NCBI GenBank assembly: GCA_903835065.1
Contig: CAILLO010000001.1
Span: 62,001-126,000 of the forward strand
Source of the DNA: an uncultured Eubacteriales bacterium
GTDB lineage: Bacteria; Bacillota; Clostridia; Saccharofermentanales; UBA5734
Length of the DNA: 64,000 nt
Direction of reading: 5' to 3'
The notes beneath the pieces are model-generated. The model worked only from the letters and a program-made list of their open reading frames with translations. It was not told the origin of the DNA and made no database searches. The stretch's first letter is position 1, and every line of letters starts with the position of its first letter. This document shows, piece by piece, positions 63,611 to 64,000 of the stretch. Both the position numbers and the translations under genes were made by a program.

Positions 63611-64000
63611 TAGTCGGTCCCTCGCCGCCCGGGAAGCGGAAGTTCCTCGTCCTTTTCGTAGACCTGGTAGTCGTCCCAGATCCGTTCGAGCTTCTCGAAG
63701 GTCTCCGCGACGTGTTCGCGGCGCTTCAGGCCGACCGCCACGATCAGGGCGTTGATCAGGCTGAGGGGCGCGACCAGGGAGTCGACGAAGGAGGCCATCT
63801 CGCTGGGGGCGAGCAGGCAGCAGTCGGCGGTGCGGGCGATCGGCGTGTCGGCCTTGTCGGTGATCGCGACCACCGACGCGCCGCTGGTGCGCGCGAAGGC
63901 CATCGCCTTGACGGTGCGCTTGGAATAGCGCGGGAAGCTGATGCCGAGCACGACGTCGCCCGGTCCCGCGGAGAGGATCTGCTCGAACATCTCGCTGACG
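63610..64000 (-). CDS. MurR/RpiR-family regulator, C-terminal SIS domain (partial)
   Basis: The last 129 codons of a gene entering from the right edge. The SIS (sugar isomerase) domain reads DVVLGISFPRYSKRTVKAM, GASVVAITDKADTPIARTAD and SFVDSLVAPLSLINALIVAVG, the typical end of RpiR-type regulators that sense phosphosugars. The N-terminal helix-turn-helix is outside the window, so a stand-alone SIS protein remains possible. It overlaps the cmk start by one base, an odd coupling of a sugar-sensing regulator to cytidylate kinase. Confidence 0.85.
   Translation of the reverse strand, partial: VSEMFEQILSAGPGDVVLGISFPRYSKRTVKAMAFARTSGASVVAITDKADTPIARTADCCLLAPSEMASFVDSLVAPLSLINALIVAVGLKRREHVAETFEKLERIWDDYQVYEKDEELPLPGRRGTD

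Overview
The window is chromosomal housekeeping DNA from a GC-rich (roughly two-thirds G+C by eye) member of the Clostridia or a close Firmicutes relative. The evidence is: the trmD-rimM-khpA-rpsP-ffh-ylxM-ftsY-smc-rnc-acpP block in Firmicutes order; an IspH-ribosomal protein S1 fusion; a SCIFF (six-cysteine ranthipeptide) precursor and its radical SAM maturase next to yajC-tgt-queA; a type A RNase P RNA; a DUF624 membrane protein; and a Bacillus-type LexA/SOS box in front of recA. I cannot name the genus. Codon use and base composition look uniform. I see no insertion sequence, prophage, CRISPR array or other accessory island.

Almost everything lies on the minus strand; only tRNA-Trp, dapA-dapB and ychF are on the plus strand. 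From left to right: a truncated cysteine desulfurase with a GntR/UTRA regulator, a beta-propeller lipoprotein, and purB with an aspartate aminotransferase (1-6.3 kb). Next come yraN-rnhB-rbgA and the rplS-trmD-rimM-khpA-rpsP-ffh-ylxM translation/SRP operon, followed by ftsY-smc, rnc and acpP (6.3-18 kb). An SOS-type operon recA-recX-rimO-pgsA (18-21.7 kb) is followed by the eight-gene operon proC-rnhA-nudix-ftsK-ygiQ-folD-cinA-murJ (21.7-31.8 kb). Two tRNA genes face each other at 31.9-32.2 kb.

The second half holds pnp and rpsO with structured leaders, a TSCPD protein with an unusual PurM, and the RNase P RNA gene, whose 5' part overlaps the end of trmK. These are followed by rpoD, dnaG, the SCIFF pair scfA/scfB, and yajC-tgt-queA (32-45 kb). 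The divergent dapA-dapB lysine genes come next, then a DUF624 protein and trmFO-topA-dprA-comM. After plus-strand ychF come coaE-polA-anti-sigma-ECF sigma, the ispH-rpsA fusion with cmk, and the end of an RpiR-type regulator (45-64 kb).

The genes are packed tightly. Many start codons overlap the preceding stop (ATGA, GTGA, TGATG), and several starts are GTG or TTG, which suggests translational coupling. The most notable points are the SCIFF locus with a hairpin between precursor and maturase; trmK reading about 100 nt into rnpB; the four-gene operon behind the SOS box; two genes (ylxM, queA) whose candidate -10 boxes sit so close to the start codon that leaderless mRNAs are likely; a GDRP-repeat tail on PNPase; three GAACGTTCC palindromes around the aminotransferase promoter; and an ECF sigma/anti-sigma pair directly upstream of polA. 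I found no wholly unknown multigene system; most of the novelty here is regulatory or architectural.
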